In this document: positions 8,720 through 18,217 of the stretch, in pieces | Layout of the letters: each line of letters opens with the position of its first letter | Numbering within the stretch: the stretch's first letter is position 1 | The notes under the pieces: generated by a model | What the model saw: the letters and a program-made list of their open reading frames with translations, nothing else | Database searches by the model: none | Told to the model about the DNA's origin: nothing | Program-made: the position numbers and the translations under genes | DNA from: Stenotrophomonas sp. ESTM1D_MKCIP4_1 | Lineage (GTDB): Bacteria; Pseudomonadota; Gammaproteobacteria; Xanthomonadales; Xanthomonadaceae | Direction: 5' to 3' | DNA: 64,000 nucleotides | Assembly: GCF_003086895.1 (NCBI RefSeq) | Contig: NZ_CP026004.1 | Span: forward strand, 1,089,663-1,153,662

Positions 8720-8723
8720 CCCC
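8683..8723. repeat. family A palindrome, supplies stop of the AraC gene
   Basis: GGGGTCAGATCCCTTTCG, loop CAATG, then CGAAAGGGCTCTGACCCC. It is read through by the AraC frame to a TGA stop inside the right arm (8717-8719). Confidence 0.9.
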
Positions 8724-8784
8724 ATCTACCTACCCCGCGTCAGGCAGTAGCCCGACTGTCGCGCGCGCGGCGCTCGCAGATGCT

Positions 8785-8823
8785 GGGGTCAGAGCCCTTT
8801 GCGCAGCAAAGGGCTCTGACCCC
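8785..8823. repeat. family A palindrome upstream of the RAYT gene
   Basis: A fully paired copy: GGGGTCAGAGCCCTTTGC, loop GCA, GCAAAGGGCTCTGACCCC. It ends 19 bp before the RAYT start codon. Confidence 0.9.
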
Positions 8824-8842
8824 TTCGCTTCCGGAAACGCCA

Positions 8843-9493
8843 ATGCCTCGCCCGCGTCGTATCGATGCACCCGGCTACCCACAGCACGTCATCCAACGTG
8901 GCAACAACCGTCAGGCAGTCTTCTTCAGCAGCACTGATCCTGCGCTGTATCTGGGTCTGCTTCGCGATCGTGCGATCGACCATCACTGCCGCATCCACGC
9001 CTATGTGCTGATGGGCAACCACGTCCACCTGCTGGTGACACCGGATGCGCCCGGTGGCTTGTCAGGAATGATGCAGGCGGTGAACCGTGCCTACGTTCGA
9101 CGTGTGAACGAACGGCAGCAGCGCACGGGAACCCTGTGGGAAGGGCGCTTCCATTCCACGTTGGTGGATACGGATCGCTATCTGCTGGCCTGCCAGCGCT
9201 ACATCGAGCTCAACCCGGTACGGGCGGGAATGGTGGCGCATGCCGGGGACTATCGCTGGTCAAGCTACCGCGCGAATGCGCAGGGCAGGGCGAATGCATT
9301 GCTCGTGCCGCATTCGGCGTTCGAGCTGATTGCCACCGATGCGGATGAACGGCGCAGGCGCTATGCGGAGTTCATCGAGCAGGGTATTCCTGCGCAGGAT
9401 CTCGCATCGATACGGAAGGCCGTGCAGTCGCAGCGGCGGTTCGCGGGGACGCTGTTGGGGTCAGAGCCCTTTCGCGGTGCGAAAGGGATCTGA
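8843..9493 (+). CDS. REP-associated tyrosine transposase (RAYT, Y1/IS200-type)
   Basis: 216 residues from ATG 8843 (MPRPRRIDAPGYPQHVIQRG). The HUH metal-binding motif is MGNHVHLLVTP and the downstream helix RYIELNPVRAGMV carries the catalytic Tyr, the signature pair of the TnpA-REP family. RAYTs are single-copy, non-IS transposases that cleave and rearrange REP palindromes of their own genome. Two family A palindromes lie on each side (8683, 8785, 9457, 9514), and the last one in frame encodes the final residues GSEPFRGAKGI and the stop. This suggests family A, not the GTAG type, is its cognate substrate. That is inference from proximity. Confidence 0.92.
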   Translation: MPRPRRIDAPGYPQHVIQRGNNRQAVFFSSTDPALYLGLLRDRAIDHHCRIHAYVLMGNHVHLLVTPDAPGGLSGMMQAVNRAYVRRVNERQQRTGTLWEGRFHSTLVDTDRYLLACQRYIELNPVRAGMVAHAGDYRWSSYRANAQGRANALLVPHSAFELIATDADERRRRYAEFIEQGIPAQDLASIRKAVQSQRRFAGTLLGSEPFRGAKGI

Positions 9494-9497
9494 CCCC
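9457..9497. repeat. family A palindrome, supplies stop of the RAYT gene
   Basis: The same 41-bp element as at 4279-4319. The RAYT frame ends at TGA 9491-9493 inside its right arm. Confidence 0.9.
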
Positions 9498-9513
9498 GGT
9501 CTGAGGCTCTACT

Positions 9514-9552
9514 GGGGTCAGAGCCCCTCGCTGCGCGAAGGGATCTGACCCC
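9514..9552. repeat. family A palindrome downstream of the RAYT gene
   Basis: GGGGTCAGAGCCCCTCGC ... GCGAAGGGATCTGACCCC. It lies between the convergent RAYT and sufS genes, 22 bp from the sufS stop, and may also act as a bidirectional transcript end. Confidence 0.88.
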
Positions 9553-9573
9553 GACTTGCCCCGCTGCGTGGCC

Positions 9574-10830
9574 TCAGCCCAGCAGCTTGCGCACCTTGGT
9601 CAGTGCGGTCATGAAGCGTTCGATCTCGGCGTGCGTGTTGTAGAACGCCAGCGAGGCACGGCAGGTGGCGGCGACGCCGTAGTACTGCAGCAGCGGGTGC
9701 GCGCAGTGCTGGCCCGAACGCACGGCCACGCCTTCCAGGTCGAGCAGGGTGGCCAGGTCGTGGGCGTGCGCGCCGTCGATCAGGAAGGACACCACGGCGG
9801 CCTTCTCAGGCGCTTCGCCGAGGATGCGCAGGCCATCGACCTTGCGCAGTTCTTCAGTGAAGTGCGCCAGCAGTTCGGCCTCGCGCGCTTCCACGTGCTC
9901 CAGGCCCAGGCCCTGCAGGTAATCCACGGCCACGCCCAGGCCGATGAAGCCGGCGATGTTCGGGGTGCCGGCTTCGAACTTGTGCGGGGCGTCGTTGAAC
10001 ACAGTGCCGTCGAAGCTGACTTCCTTGATCATCTCGCCACCGCCGAGGAACGGCGGCATCGCGTCGAGATGCTCGCGACGTGCCCACAGCACACCGGTGC
10101 CGGTCGGACCGCACATCTTGTGGCCGGTGATGGCGTAGAAGTCGCAGCCGATCGAAGCCACGTCGACCTTGCGGTGCGGCACGGCCTGCGAACCATCGAC
10201 GACGGTGACGATGCCGCGCTTGCGCGCTTCACGGCAGATCTCGCGCACGGGGTTGACCGTGCCCAGCACGTTGGAGACGTGGGCCACGGCCAGCAGCTTG
10301 ACCTCGGGAGTCATCGCCTTGCGCAGCGCGTCAAGGTCCAGCGCGCCATCGGGGGTGATCTCGGCAACGCGGATGGTCGCGCCGGTGCGCTGGGCAACCA
10401 GCTGCCACGGCACGATGTTGGCATGGTGCTCCATGCGCGAGACCAGGATGACATCACCGGCCTTCAGCCGCGGCAGCGCCCACGAGTACGCCACCAGATT
10501 GATGGCGAAGGTGGTGCCGCTGCACAGCACCAGCTCGTTGCTGCGCACGTTGAGGAAGCGCGCAAGCTTGTTGCGCGCGCCCTCGTAGGCGTCGGTGGCC
10601 TCGGTGCCCAGCGCGTGCACGGCACGGCTGACGTTGGCGTTGTAGCGGCGGTAGAACTCGTCCACCGCGCCGATCACCTGCACCGGCTTCTGGCCGGTGT
10701 TGGCGTTGTCGAAATACACCAGCGGCTTGCCGTGCACTTCGCGCATCAGCAGCGGGAAGTCGAGGCGGACGCGGTCCCAGTCCGGCGTGCCGGCAGGGGT
10801 TTCGATCGGGCGCGGCGTGGACAGGTTCAT
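9574..10830 (-). CDS. sufS: cysteine desulfurase SufS
   Basis: 418 residues. This PLP enzyme takes sulfur from cysteine for Fe-S cluster assembly and feeds the SufBCD scaffold. The PLP lysine is K238 in YAITGHKMCGPTGTG. EHHAN (about 134-138) stacks on PLP. The persulfide Cys is C376 in RSGQHCAHP, the class II (SufS/CsdA) arrangement. The start ATG overlaps the sufD stop by 4 bp. No sufE or sufA follows. Next on this side are family A palindromes and the convergent RAYT gene, so the sulfur-transfer partner must be encoded elsewhere. Confidence 0.95.
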   Translation of the reverse strand: MNLSTPRPIETPAGTPDWDRVRLDFPLLMREVHGKPLVYFDNANTGQKPVQVIGAVDEFYRRYNANVSRAVHALGTEATDAYEGARNKLARFLNVRSNELVLCSGTTFAINLVAYSWALPRLKAGDVILVSRMEHHANIVPWQLVAQRTGATIRVAEITPDGALDLDALRKAMTPEVKLLAVAHVSNVLGTVNPVREICREARKRGIVTVVDGSQAVPHRKVDVASIGCDFYAITGHKMCGPTGTGVLWARREHLDAMPPFLGGGEMIKEVSFDGTVFNDAPHKFEAGTPNIAGFIGLGVAVDYLQGLGLEHVEAREAELLAHFTEELRKVDGLRILGEAPEKAAVVSFLIDGAHAHDLATLLDLEGVAVRSGQHCAHPLLQYYGVAATCRASLAFYNTHAEIERFMTALTKVRKLLG

Positions 10831-12089
10831 GCCACACCTGCCTCGGCCAGGGCCTTGTCCAGGCGGCGCGCCAGCTGCTCGCGCAGGGCGTCGGGCAGCA
10901 CCTTCAGCGGCTCGTGGCAGAACGCGGCGCTCAGCAGTGCCTGTGCCTGCGGCTGCGGCAGGCCGCGCGAACGCAGGTAGAACAGCGCGTTGGCATCGAG
11001 CTGGCCGACGGTGGCGCCGTGGGCGGCCTTCACTTCGTCGGCGTCGATCACCAGCACCGGCTGGGTGTCGATTTCGGCGTCGGCCGACAGCAGCAGGTTC
11101 TTGTTGGACAGGTTCGCGTCGGTGCCGTCGGCGCCTTCGCGGATCTGGATGCCACCATGGAACACCACGCGGCTGCGGTTGGCCGCCACGCCGCGCCACA
11201 GCAGCTCGCTGCTGGTATCGCGCGCGATGTGGTCGATGCCCAGGCGGGTATCGACGTGGCGGCGGCCATTGCCGAGCAGCACGCCGTTGGCGGTCAGCTG
11301 GGCGTTGTCACCTTCCAGGCGCACGTTCAGTTCGTGGCGGCTGAGTGCGGCACCGAGTTCCAGGTCGACGCGGTGGTACTGGGCATCGCGTGCCAGCACC
11401 GCATCGGTACGCAGGAAGCTGGTCTGGCGTGCGCTGCCGGCCTGCACGCGGGCGTGCTTGAGCACGGCATCGCGGGCGACGTGGGCATGCAGCACGGTGT
11501 TGTCCAGGTGCGCCGAGTCGCCCACGCTGAAGCGGTGCTCGACCACGCCCAGGCTGGCGCCGGCACGCAGTTCGATCAGGTGGCGGTGGTGCCAGGCCAG
11601 GTCGGTCTCGCCGGCGACGCTGGCGAACACCAGCTGCAGCGGCGCCTCGACCTGCACGCCTTCGTCCACGCGCAGCACCACGCCTTCATCGGCCAGCGCG
11701 GCATTCAGGCGGGCGAACACTTCGTCGCTGCGCTCGTAGCGGCGGCCGAGGAAACGCGCGGCATCCTCACCGGCGGCCAGCGCCGAGGACAGCGGTTCCA
11801 GCTGCACGCCGGCCGGCAGGCCGTGGGTGTCGCTCAGTGCGTCGCTGAGGCGGCCGTTGACGAACACCAGGCGCGGCGCCGGGATGTCGTCCAGCACGCC
11901 CGCATCCAGCACCGGCGGCGACAGCGGTGCAGCGGCGAAGGCACGACGCTCCAGCTGACGCAGCGAGGTGTACTTCCAGGCTTCGCTGCGGGCGGCCGGC
12001 AGGCCATCGCGCAGCACCGTGTCGAGCACTTCGCGGCGCGCATCGCTGCCGCAGAAGGCCTGGGCCATCGAGTCGAGCAGGGCGCTCAT
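10827..12089 (-). CDS. sufD: Fe-S cluster assembly protein SufD
   Basis: 420 residues. It is the scaffold subunit partnering SufB in the SufBC2D complex. The conserved beta-helix core and C-terminal region include VIDADEVKAAHGATVGQLD, with the conserved His needed for assembly, and ALFYLRSRGLPQPQAQALL. The N-terminal part contains AWKYTSLRQLE, typical of SufD. The start codon overlaps the sufC stop (TGATG) and the end overlaps the sufS start (ATGA), so all three are tightly coupled. Confidence 0.95.
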   Translation of the reverse strand: MSALLDSMAQAFCGSDARREVLDTVLRDGLPAARSEAWKYTSLRQLERRAFAAAPLSPPVLDAGVLDDIPAPRLVFVNGRLSDALSDTHGLPAGVQLEPLSSALAAGEDAARFLGRRYERSDEVFARLNAALADEGVVLRVDEGVQVEAPLQLVFASVAGETDLAWHHRHLIELRAGASLGVVEHRFSVGDSAHLDNTVLHAHVARDAVLKHARVQAGSARQTSFLRTDAVLARDAQYHRVDLELGAALSRHELNVRLEGDNAQLTANGVLLGNGRRHVDTRLGIDHIARDTSSELLWRGVAANRSRVVFHGGIQIREGADGTDANLSNKNLLLSADAEIDTQPVLVIDADEVKAAHGATVGQLDANALFYLRSRGLPQPQAQALLSAAFCHEPLKVLPDALREQLARRLDKALAEAGVA

Positions 12090-12853
12090 CAGACCGCCGC
12101 CTCGCGCACCACGCGATCCTTGAGGAAATCGTAGCCGTGCGCTTCCAGCTCCAGGGCCAGTTCCGGGCCACCGGTCTTGACGATGCGGCCATCGGCCAGC
12201 ACGTGCACCACGTCCGGCTTGATGTAGTCCAGCAGGCGCTGGTAGTGGGTGATGACCAGGAACGAACGGTCGGCTGCGCGCAGCGCGTTGACGCCGTCGG
12301 CCACGCTCTTCAGCGCGTCGATGTCCAGGCCCGAATCGGTTTCGTCGAGGATCGCCAGCTTCGGCTCGAGCACGGCCAGCTGGAAGATCTCGTTGCGCTT
12401 CTTCTCGCCACCGGAGAAGCCTTCGTTGACGCCACGGTGCAGCAGTTCGTCCTTCAGGTGCAGCACGGCCAGCTTCTGCCGCACCAGCTTCAGGAACTGC
12501 ATGGAATCCAGTTCATCCTGGCCGCGCGCCTTGCGCTGGGCATTCAGGGCCGCGCGCAGGAAGTAGGTGTTGTTCACGCCCGGGATTTCCACCGGGTACT
12601 GGAAGGCCAGGAACAGGCCGGCGGCGGCGCGCGCTTCCGGGTCCTGGTCGAGCAGGTCGCTGCCTTCGAACTGCACGCTGCCTTCGGTCACTTCATAGCC
12701 GTCACGGCCGGCCAGGACATTGCCCAGGGTGGACTTGCCGGCGCCGTTGGGGCCCATGATGGCGTGCACCTGACCGGGCTTCACTTCCAGCGACAGGCCC
12801 TTGAGGATTTCCTTGTCGCCGATGCGGGCGTGGAGGTTTTCGATCTTCAGCAT
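12089..12853 (-). CDS. sufC: Fe-S assembly ATPase SufC
   Basis: 254 residues, an ABC-type ATPase driving conformational change of SufB-SufD. Walker A is GPNGAGKST at 34-42, the signature is FSGGEKKRNE, Walker B is LAILDETDSGLD, and the switch His is in VITHYQRLL. ETDSGLD is characteristic of SufC rather than importer ATPases. It lies 74 bp downstream of sufB and overlaps sufD by 1 bp. Confidence 0.97.
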   Translation of the reverse strand: MLKIENLHARIGDKEILKGLSLEVKPGQVHAIMGPNGAGKSTLGNVLAGRDGYEVTEGSVQFEGSDLLDQDPEARAAAGLFLAFQYPVEIPGVNNTYFLRAALNAQRKARGQDELDSMQFLKLVRQKLAVLHLKDELLHRGVNEGFSGGEKKRNEIFQLAVLEPKLAILDETDSGLDIDALKSVADGVNALRAADRSFLVITHYQRLLDYIKPDVVHVLADGRIVKTGGPELALELEAHGYDFLKDRVVREAAV

Positions 12854-12927
12854 GGTGGGGATTTCCGTGGGGCGGGCCGCGGCCCGCCGATAAAGAGAAT
12901 GCGTTTGCGAGGGGCAGGGGCGGGCGG

Positions 12928-14403
<1,476 letters not shown>

Positions 14404-14420
14404 GGGGGGCTGCCTACGGA

Positions 14421-14876
14421 TCAGGAGACGACGTCGACAGCGATGGTGCGGCGCTGTTCGTCATCGACAAGGGGAAGGGGGGGCAGGATCTGGGCGAGGG
14501 TGACATCGCGCAGGGCCTCGGAGACCACGTCGTTGATCAGCCGCCAGCTGCTGCGCGCGCCGCACTTGGGCGCCATGCCGCACTGGTGGTGGTCGTGGCT
14601 GCATTCGGTCAGGGCCAGCGGCCCCTCCATCGCTTCAACCACTTCAAAGAGCGAGATCTCGATGGACGGACGGGTCAGCCGGTAGCCGCCGCGGACACCG
14701 CGCAGGCCTTCAACCAGGCCGGCCTGGGCCAGCGGCTTGAGCACCTTGCTGACGGTGGGCGGCTCCAGACCGGTGAATTCGGCCAGCTCGGTCGCGCTCA
14801 GCACGTCGCCCGGGCGGGCGGCGAGCACGGTCAGCACGACGGTGGCGTAATCGGTGAGTTTGGTGACGCGCAACAT
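14421..14876 (-). CDS. Rrf2 family Fe-S-sensing regulator of the suf operon
   Basis: 151 residues. The N-terminal winged helix has the [14 protein letters not shown] and [20 protein letters not shown] helices and the wing [11 protein letters not shown]. Three Cys (C92, C99, C105) in [16 protein letters not shown] correspond to the IscR-type cluster ligands. It is the first gene of the suf operon and is most likely an autorepressor in its Fe-S form. A 25-bp imperfect palindrome resembling the IscR type-1 site overlaps its promoter. The equivalent gene is called sufR or iscR in different genomes, so no symbol is given. Confidence 0.93.
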   Translation of the reverse strand: MLRVTKLTDYATVVLTVLAARPGDVLSATELAEFTGLEPPTVSKVLKPLAQAGLVEGLRGVRGGYRLTRPSIEISLFEVVEAMEGPLALTECSHDHHQCGMAPKCGARSSWRLINDVVSEALRDVTLAQILPPLPLVDDEQRRTIAVDVVS

Positions 14877-14896
14877 GGGGGATGCGAGTGGTTCTT

Positions 14897-14938
14897 AAAG
14901 CGGACTGAAATTGTACGCTTTTCTTCGCCGGCATCCAA
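14897..14938 (-). promoter_or_regulatory. suf operon promoter with IscR type-1-like operator
   Basis: On the minus strand, -35 TTGGAT (14933-14938), a 17-bp spacer and -10 TACAAT (14910-14915). The -10 lies inside a 25-bp dyad at 14897-14921 with AAAGCG and CGCTTT ends around GACTGAAAT. The core (GACT-G-AAA-T) and the outer S/Y positions fit the published IscR type-1 consensus at most positions. The ATG is about 25 bp downstream of the expected start site, so the leader is short and the ribosome site weak. Confidence 0.6.
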
Positions 14939-15095
14939 CCCGTGCATTCAGGCTGCGCTTGGGGGCGGTCATCGGCCGGCCGGGATCAACACACCGGGGC
15001 AGCGGGGCCGACATGCTGGGGCATGGGAGTTGTTTTCGCAATCACCCGGAATGGGTGAGAATCAGGGTTCCTTTCGCTGCAGACCTCCCTTGCCG

Positions 15096-15563
15096 ATGCC
15101 CAAGAAGATCCAAGCCCGCAAGTCCGCCATCCATGGCAACGGCGTGTTCGCCGTCGCCCCGATCAAGCAGGGCGAGCGCGTGATCCAGTACAAGGGCCTG
15201 CTGCGCAGCCACGGCGATGTCGATGCCGACGACAGCGGTGACGTGGAAAGTGGTCATACCTTCCTGTTCACCCTCAACGACGACTGGGTGATCGACGCCA
15301 ACTACAAGGGCAACGACGCACGCTGGATCAACCACAGCTGCGACCCGAACTGCGAAGCGGTGATCGAGGAAGACGAGGACGGCGACAGCCGCGGCGACAA
15401 GGTCTTCATCGAAGCGCTGCGTGACATCCAGGCCGGCGAAGAGCTGACCTACAACTACGGCATCGTGCTGGCCGAGCGCCACACGGCCAAGCTGAAGAAG
15501 ATCTGGGAGTGCCGCTGCGGTTCGCCCAAGTGCACCGGCACGATGCTACAGCCCAAGCGCTGA
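15096..15563 (+). CDS. SET-domain protein (putative protein-lysine methyltransferase)
   Basis: 155 residues from ATG 15096. It is almost only a SET domain: HGNGVFAVAPIKQGERVIQY at 13-32, the SAM/pseudoknot motif WINHSCDPNC at 77-86, and the catalytic-Tyr motif ELTYNYG at 116-122. It ends in a post-SET Cys cluster (C139, C141, C146) with the SET-core Cys. All residues needed for catalysis appear intact. Bacterial SET proteins of this size are sporadic outside chlamydiae and xanthomonads, and their substrates are mostly unknown. A Lys-rich HU protein encoded 2.7 kb away is one conceivable substrate (speculative). Confidence 0.9.
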   Translation: MPKKIQARKSAIHGNGVFAVAPIKQGERVIQYKGLLRSHGDVDADDSGDVESGHTFLFTLNDDWVIDANYKGNDARWINHSCDPNCEAVIEEDEDGDSRGDKVFIEALRDIQAGEELTYNYGIVLAERHTAKLKKIWECRCGSPKCTGTMLQPKR

Positions 15564-15573
15564 GCGGTTTTGG

Positions 15574-15634
15574 GTAGTGCCGGCCGCTGGCCGGCATGGG
15601 CGTGACTGCGATGCCGGCCAGCGGCCGGCACTAC
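15574..15634. repeat. GTAG palindrome pair (SMAG/REPIN type)
   Basis: GTAGTGCCGGCCGCTGGCC... then its inverse ending in CTAC, about 14 bp apart. This is the inverted-doublet arrangement of REP elements described from Stenotrophomonas. It lies 10 bp after the SET gene stop. Confidence 0.92.
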
Positions 15635-15727
15635 CCTGCGGTTCTGCACCTGCCGTGCACGGCCGGGTCACCGCCGTGCAATGGCCGCTGGCCCACCCTG
15701 TCCGCTCCCTTTCCCGGAGCACACGAC

Positions 15728-16270
15728 ATGGCACAGCGTCTGAGCGGCAAGCAGGTCGCCATCCTCGCCACCCACGGCTTTGAACAGTCCGAGCTGATCG
15801 AACCCAAGCGCCTGCTGGAAGAGCAGGGCGCCATCGTTACCGTCGTTTCCCCGGCCAAGGAAGCCAGCATCAAGGGCTGGAAGGACAAGGACTGGGGCGG
15901 TGTGGTGGCCGTGGATCTGCCGCTGGCCGAGGCCGATGCGGGGCGCTTCGATGCCCTCGTGCTGCCGGGCGGCGTCATCAATCCGGACACCCTGCGCACC
16001 GACGAAGCGGCGCTGGGCTTCATCCGCAGCTTGGCCGGGGCAGGCAAGCCGGTGGCTGCCATCTGCCATGGCCCCTGGCTGCTGATCAACAGCGGGCTGG
16101 CGAAGGGGCGGGAGGTAACGTCGTGGCCATCGCTGCAGCAGGATCTGGCCAATGCTGGCGCACATTGGCGCGATGCCGAGGTGGTGGTGGATGGCAACCT
16201 GATCACCAGCCGCAAGCCGGACGACATTCCAGCCTTCAGCGAGGCGGTGGCGAACGCGCTGGCCGCGTGA
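15728..16270 (+). CDS. PfpI/DJ-1 family protein (type 1 glutamine amidotransferase-like)
   Basis: 180 residues from ATG 15728. The nucleophile elbow is AAICHGPWLL with Cys113, and the early conserved Glu lies in THGFEQSEL. Members include deglycase/hydrolase-like stress proteins and general stress protein 18 homologues. Length and domain are complete, and it has no signal peptide, so it is cytoplasmic. It is flanked on both sides by GTAG doublets, hence transcribed alone. The specific activity cannot be read from sequence. Confidence 0.93.
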   Translation: MAQRLSGKQVAILATHGFEQSELIEPKRLLEEQGAIVTVVSPAKEASIKGWKDKDWGGVVAVDLPLAEADAGRFDALVLPGGVINPDTLRTDEAALGFIRSLAGAGKPVAAICHGPWLLINSGLAKGREVTSWPSLQQDLANAGAHWRDAEVVVDGNLITSRKPDDIPAFSEAVANALAA

Positions 16271-16280
16271 TGCGATGCCG

Positions 16281-16342
16281 GTAGTGCCGGCCGCTGGCCG
16301 GCAGATGCGGTGACCGGGTTGCCGGCCAGCGGCCGGCACTAC
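16281..16342. repeat. GTAG palindrome pair (SMAG/REPIN type)
   Basis: An inverted doublet GTAGTGCCGGCCGCTGGCC ... GGCCAGCGGCCGGCACTAC between the convergent PfpI and DUF1439 genes. It ends 2 bp before the DUF1439 stop codon. Confidence 0.92.
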
Positions 16343-16344
16343 CC

Positions 16345-16941
16345 TTACTTGCCGAGAAGGCCGGCCGGCACCAGGTTGCCCAGATTCTGGTTGAAGGTGA
16401 CCACCAGCTTGCCGTTCTTCACCTGCGCCGACTGCACCTGCAGCGCGCCGAGCACGCCGGCCACAGCCGGATCCAGCTTGTAGATGGGTTCGCGGCGCGC
16501 GTAGTCGCTCAGCGCGGCGTTGAGCAGGGCGCGGGTACGCGAATCAAGGCGACCGCCCTGGCTGGCCGGGGTGAAGTCATCCACGGTGGGTTCCTGCAGG
16601 TGGAAGCCCTGGGTCTGCGCGTCGTAGCGCAGGCCGCTGCTGAGCTTCACCTTGCCGAGGTTGGTCGGGTTGCCGCCGGCAGTGGCCAAGGCCAGATCCA
16701 TGCCCAGGTTGAGGCGCTCGCCGGCGGGCAGGGTCAGCTGCGGGTGGCTCATGGTCAGCGCGATCAGTCCGCCCAGCGCATCCTGGGTGCGCGGGAAGCT
16801 GCCATCCAGGTACTGCTGCACATCGCTGGCGCCGACGGCCAGTTCGCGCCCGGAAATCGAAGGCGCCGCCTGCGCGCCGATCGCTGCGGCGATCAGTACG
16901 GTGGACGCGGCAAGACGGGTCATCAGGGAACGCAGGCGCAT
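16345..16941 (-). CDS. DUF1439 (YceB-like) exported protein
   Basis: 198 residues from ATG 16941; an alternative ATG lies 6 codons in. Residues 1 to about 26 are a signal peptide ending AAIGAQA. The rest (SISGRELAVGASDVQQYLDGSFPRTQ and LTLPAGERLNLGMDLALATAGG) is the lipid-binding-like DUF1439 pattern. The family usually has a lipobox, but here no Cys follows the signal, so it is probably periplasmic and soluble. Function is unknown. It lies downstream of a lipoprotein gene on the same strand. Confidence 0.8.
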   Translation of the reverse strand: MRLRSLMTRLAASTVLIAAAIGAQAAPSISGRELAVGASDVQQYLDGSFPRTQDALGGLIALTMSHPQLTLPAGERLNLGMDLALATAGGNPTNLGKVKLSSGLRYDAQTQGFHLQEPTVDDFTPASQGGRLDSRTRALLNAALSDYARREPIYKLDPAVAGVLGALQVQSAQVKNGKLVVTFNQNLGNLVPAGLLGK

Positions 16942-17017
16942 GGCGGTGACCGGGGATGAAAGAAGGCTACAGAGTAGCTTTGCCCGCTGAATCGTGCGTG
17001 GATGCCGCGGCAGCGGT

Positions 17018-17560
17018 TCAGTCCAGCGTTGGCTGCAGCTGGGCGGAGTGGATCTGCCAGCCCTGGCCATCGGCACGCGGCTGCACCCGGTACCAGCCGT
17101 GGTAGCGGAACTGCCCCTTGCTGGTGGTGGCGCGGATGCGCACCGGTACCTCCAGCAGGCGGGGCGGCTGCTGCTGGTCACGGGGCAGGGGTGTCTGAGC
17201 GTCAAGGCGCAGGGTGTGCACGTCCGGCAGCAGGCGCAACGCCGCATCGTCGGCCCGGCGTGCGTCGGGCGGGGCCAGCGCCCAGGCCGCATCGATACCG
17301 GCCTTGTTACCGTTCAGCAGGTCCAGCACATAACGGTTGAGCAGACGCGAGGGTGTTTCGGCATCCACGGCGACGGCGCCGTACAACGGGTCGATGCCGG
17401 ACGCAGCGAGCGCGGGTGTTTCGCGGGTCGCGGCCGGGGCGCGGCCGGCATCGGTTGCCGGGCCATCGTTGGGCGGCATCGCGGCGGCAGTGTCGGGCGG
17501 ACCTGGGTTGGAGCAGCCCAGCACGGTCAATGACGCCATCAACAACAGAGCACTGCGCAT
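17018..17560 (-). CDS. putative lipoprotein, unknown function
   Basis: 180 residues from ATG 17560. The N-terminus MRSALLLMASLTVLGC is a lipobox signal with lipidated Cys16. A low-complexity Ala/Pro linker runs to about residue 55. A globular part (DPLYGAVAVDAETPSRLLNR ... FRYHGWYRVQPRADGQGWQ) looks like an NTF2- or DUF4440-like small domain, but no firm family was recognised. It is separated by 76 bp from the downstream DUF1439 gene and by 56 bp from the upstream DUF3861 gene on the same strand. Confidence 0.8.
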   Translation of the reverse strand: MRSALLLMASLTVLGCSNPGPPDTAAAMPPNDGPATDAGRAPAATRETPALAASGIDPLYGAVAVDAETPSRLLNRYVLDLLNGNKAGIDAAWALAPPDARRADDAALRLLPDVHTLRLDAQTPLPRDQQQPPRLLEVPVRIRATTSKGQFRYHGWYRVQPRADGQGWQIHSAQLQPTLD

Positions 17561-17616
17561 GTCTGCCTCCTCCCCGAGGCGACGTGGGAAGCGGCAGTGT
17601 ATCGGCAGCGCCGGGA

Positions 17617-17925
17617 TCAGCGCGAGGCGGGCAGCTGTTCCAGCAGTTCCAGGGCGGGCAGCACCTGGGACGCCACGGCGGCCAGCGCATGGCCATCGGT
17701 ATCGGCGTGGCGCTGCACGATGTCGCGCAGCAGCTGGCTGGCGACCACCAGCGTGGCGCGCTCGTCGCCGCTCAGGCCTGCCGTACGCGGCGCGCTTTCC
17801 AGCAGGCGCATCAGATCGCGGCTGGCACGGTGTTCCAGTTCGATGGTGCAGCGCCCGGTGCACGGGTGCCCGTCCTTTTCGATCGGGGTCACCGAGATCC
17901 GGTAGCGGGTGGAGGGGCTGGCCAT
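17617..17925 (-). CDS. DUF3861-like small protein
   Basis: 102 residues from ATG 17925 (MASPSTRYRISVTPIEKDG). The opening RYRISVTPIEKDGHPCTGRC, then a helix LEHRASRDLMRLLESAP, resembles the DUF3861 family (KYRItVtpvek...). No signal peptide. Function is unknown. It is the first gene of a same-strand run with the lipoprotein and DUF1439 genes. Confidence 0.72.
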   Translation of the reverse strand: MASPSTRYRISVTPIEKDGHPCTGRCTIELEHRASRDLMRLLESAPRTAGLSGDERATLVVASQLLRDIVQRHADTDGHALAAVASQVLPALELLEQLPASR

Positions 17926-18130
17926 GAGGGGACGCTCGCCTGGGTGTGAGGGGATGTGCCCACCATAGGCAAGGCGGTGACCGGCCGCGACGGCCGGGGC
18001 TGCACGCAGTGTTCCACCCGGTCCGTTTCCGCCAGTGAAAAACAGGGCCACAGCCAATGCTGGCGCGGCTGTCGCCGGGGATGATGCGGACGCGGAAACG
18101 CTGTGTTGCGGATTGCCCCTGGGGCGGCGC

Positions 18131-18149
18131 ATCCACGCAGGGCGTGGAT
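18131..18149. repeat. lone ATCCACGC hairpin, GTAG-REP remnant
   Basis: ATCCACGCAGGGCGTGGAT is the stem of the GTAGATCCACGC element type seen in the 103-bp and 87-bp arrays, without the GTAG head. It lies just downstream of the HU terminator. Confidence 0.55.
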
Positions 18150-18162
18150 CCGGGAGTCGGTC

Positions 18163-18192
18163 AAAAAAAACGGGACGGCCTGCGCCGTCCCG
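18163..18192 (-). terminator. rho-independent terminator of the HU-like gene
   Basis: A 9-bp perfect stem CGGGACGGC / GCCGTCCCG with 4-nt loop, followed on the minus strand by eight T. It starts 26 bp after the HU stop codon. Confidence 0.9.
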
Positions 18193-18217
18193 TCGGAAGC
18201 TGCTGTTGGGCGCGCGC

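Noticed and set aside
8683..9552. Insertion sequence of the IS200/IS605 type
   Set aside because: The transposase is of the RAYT branch and no IS ends or target duplication were seen, only separate palindromes.
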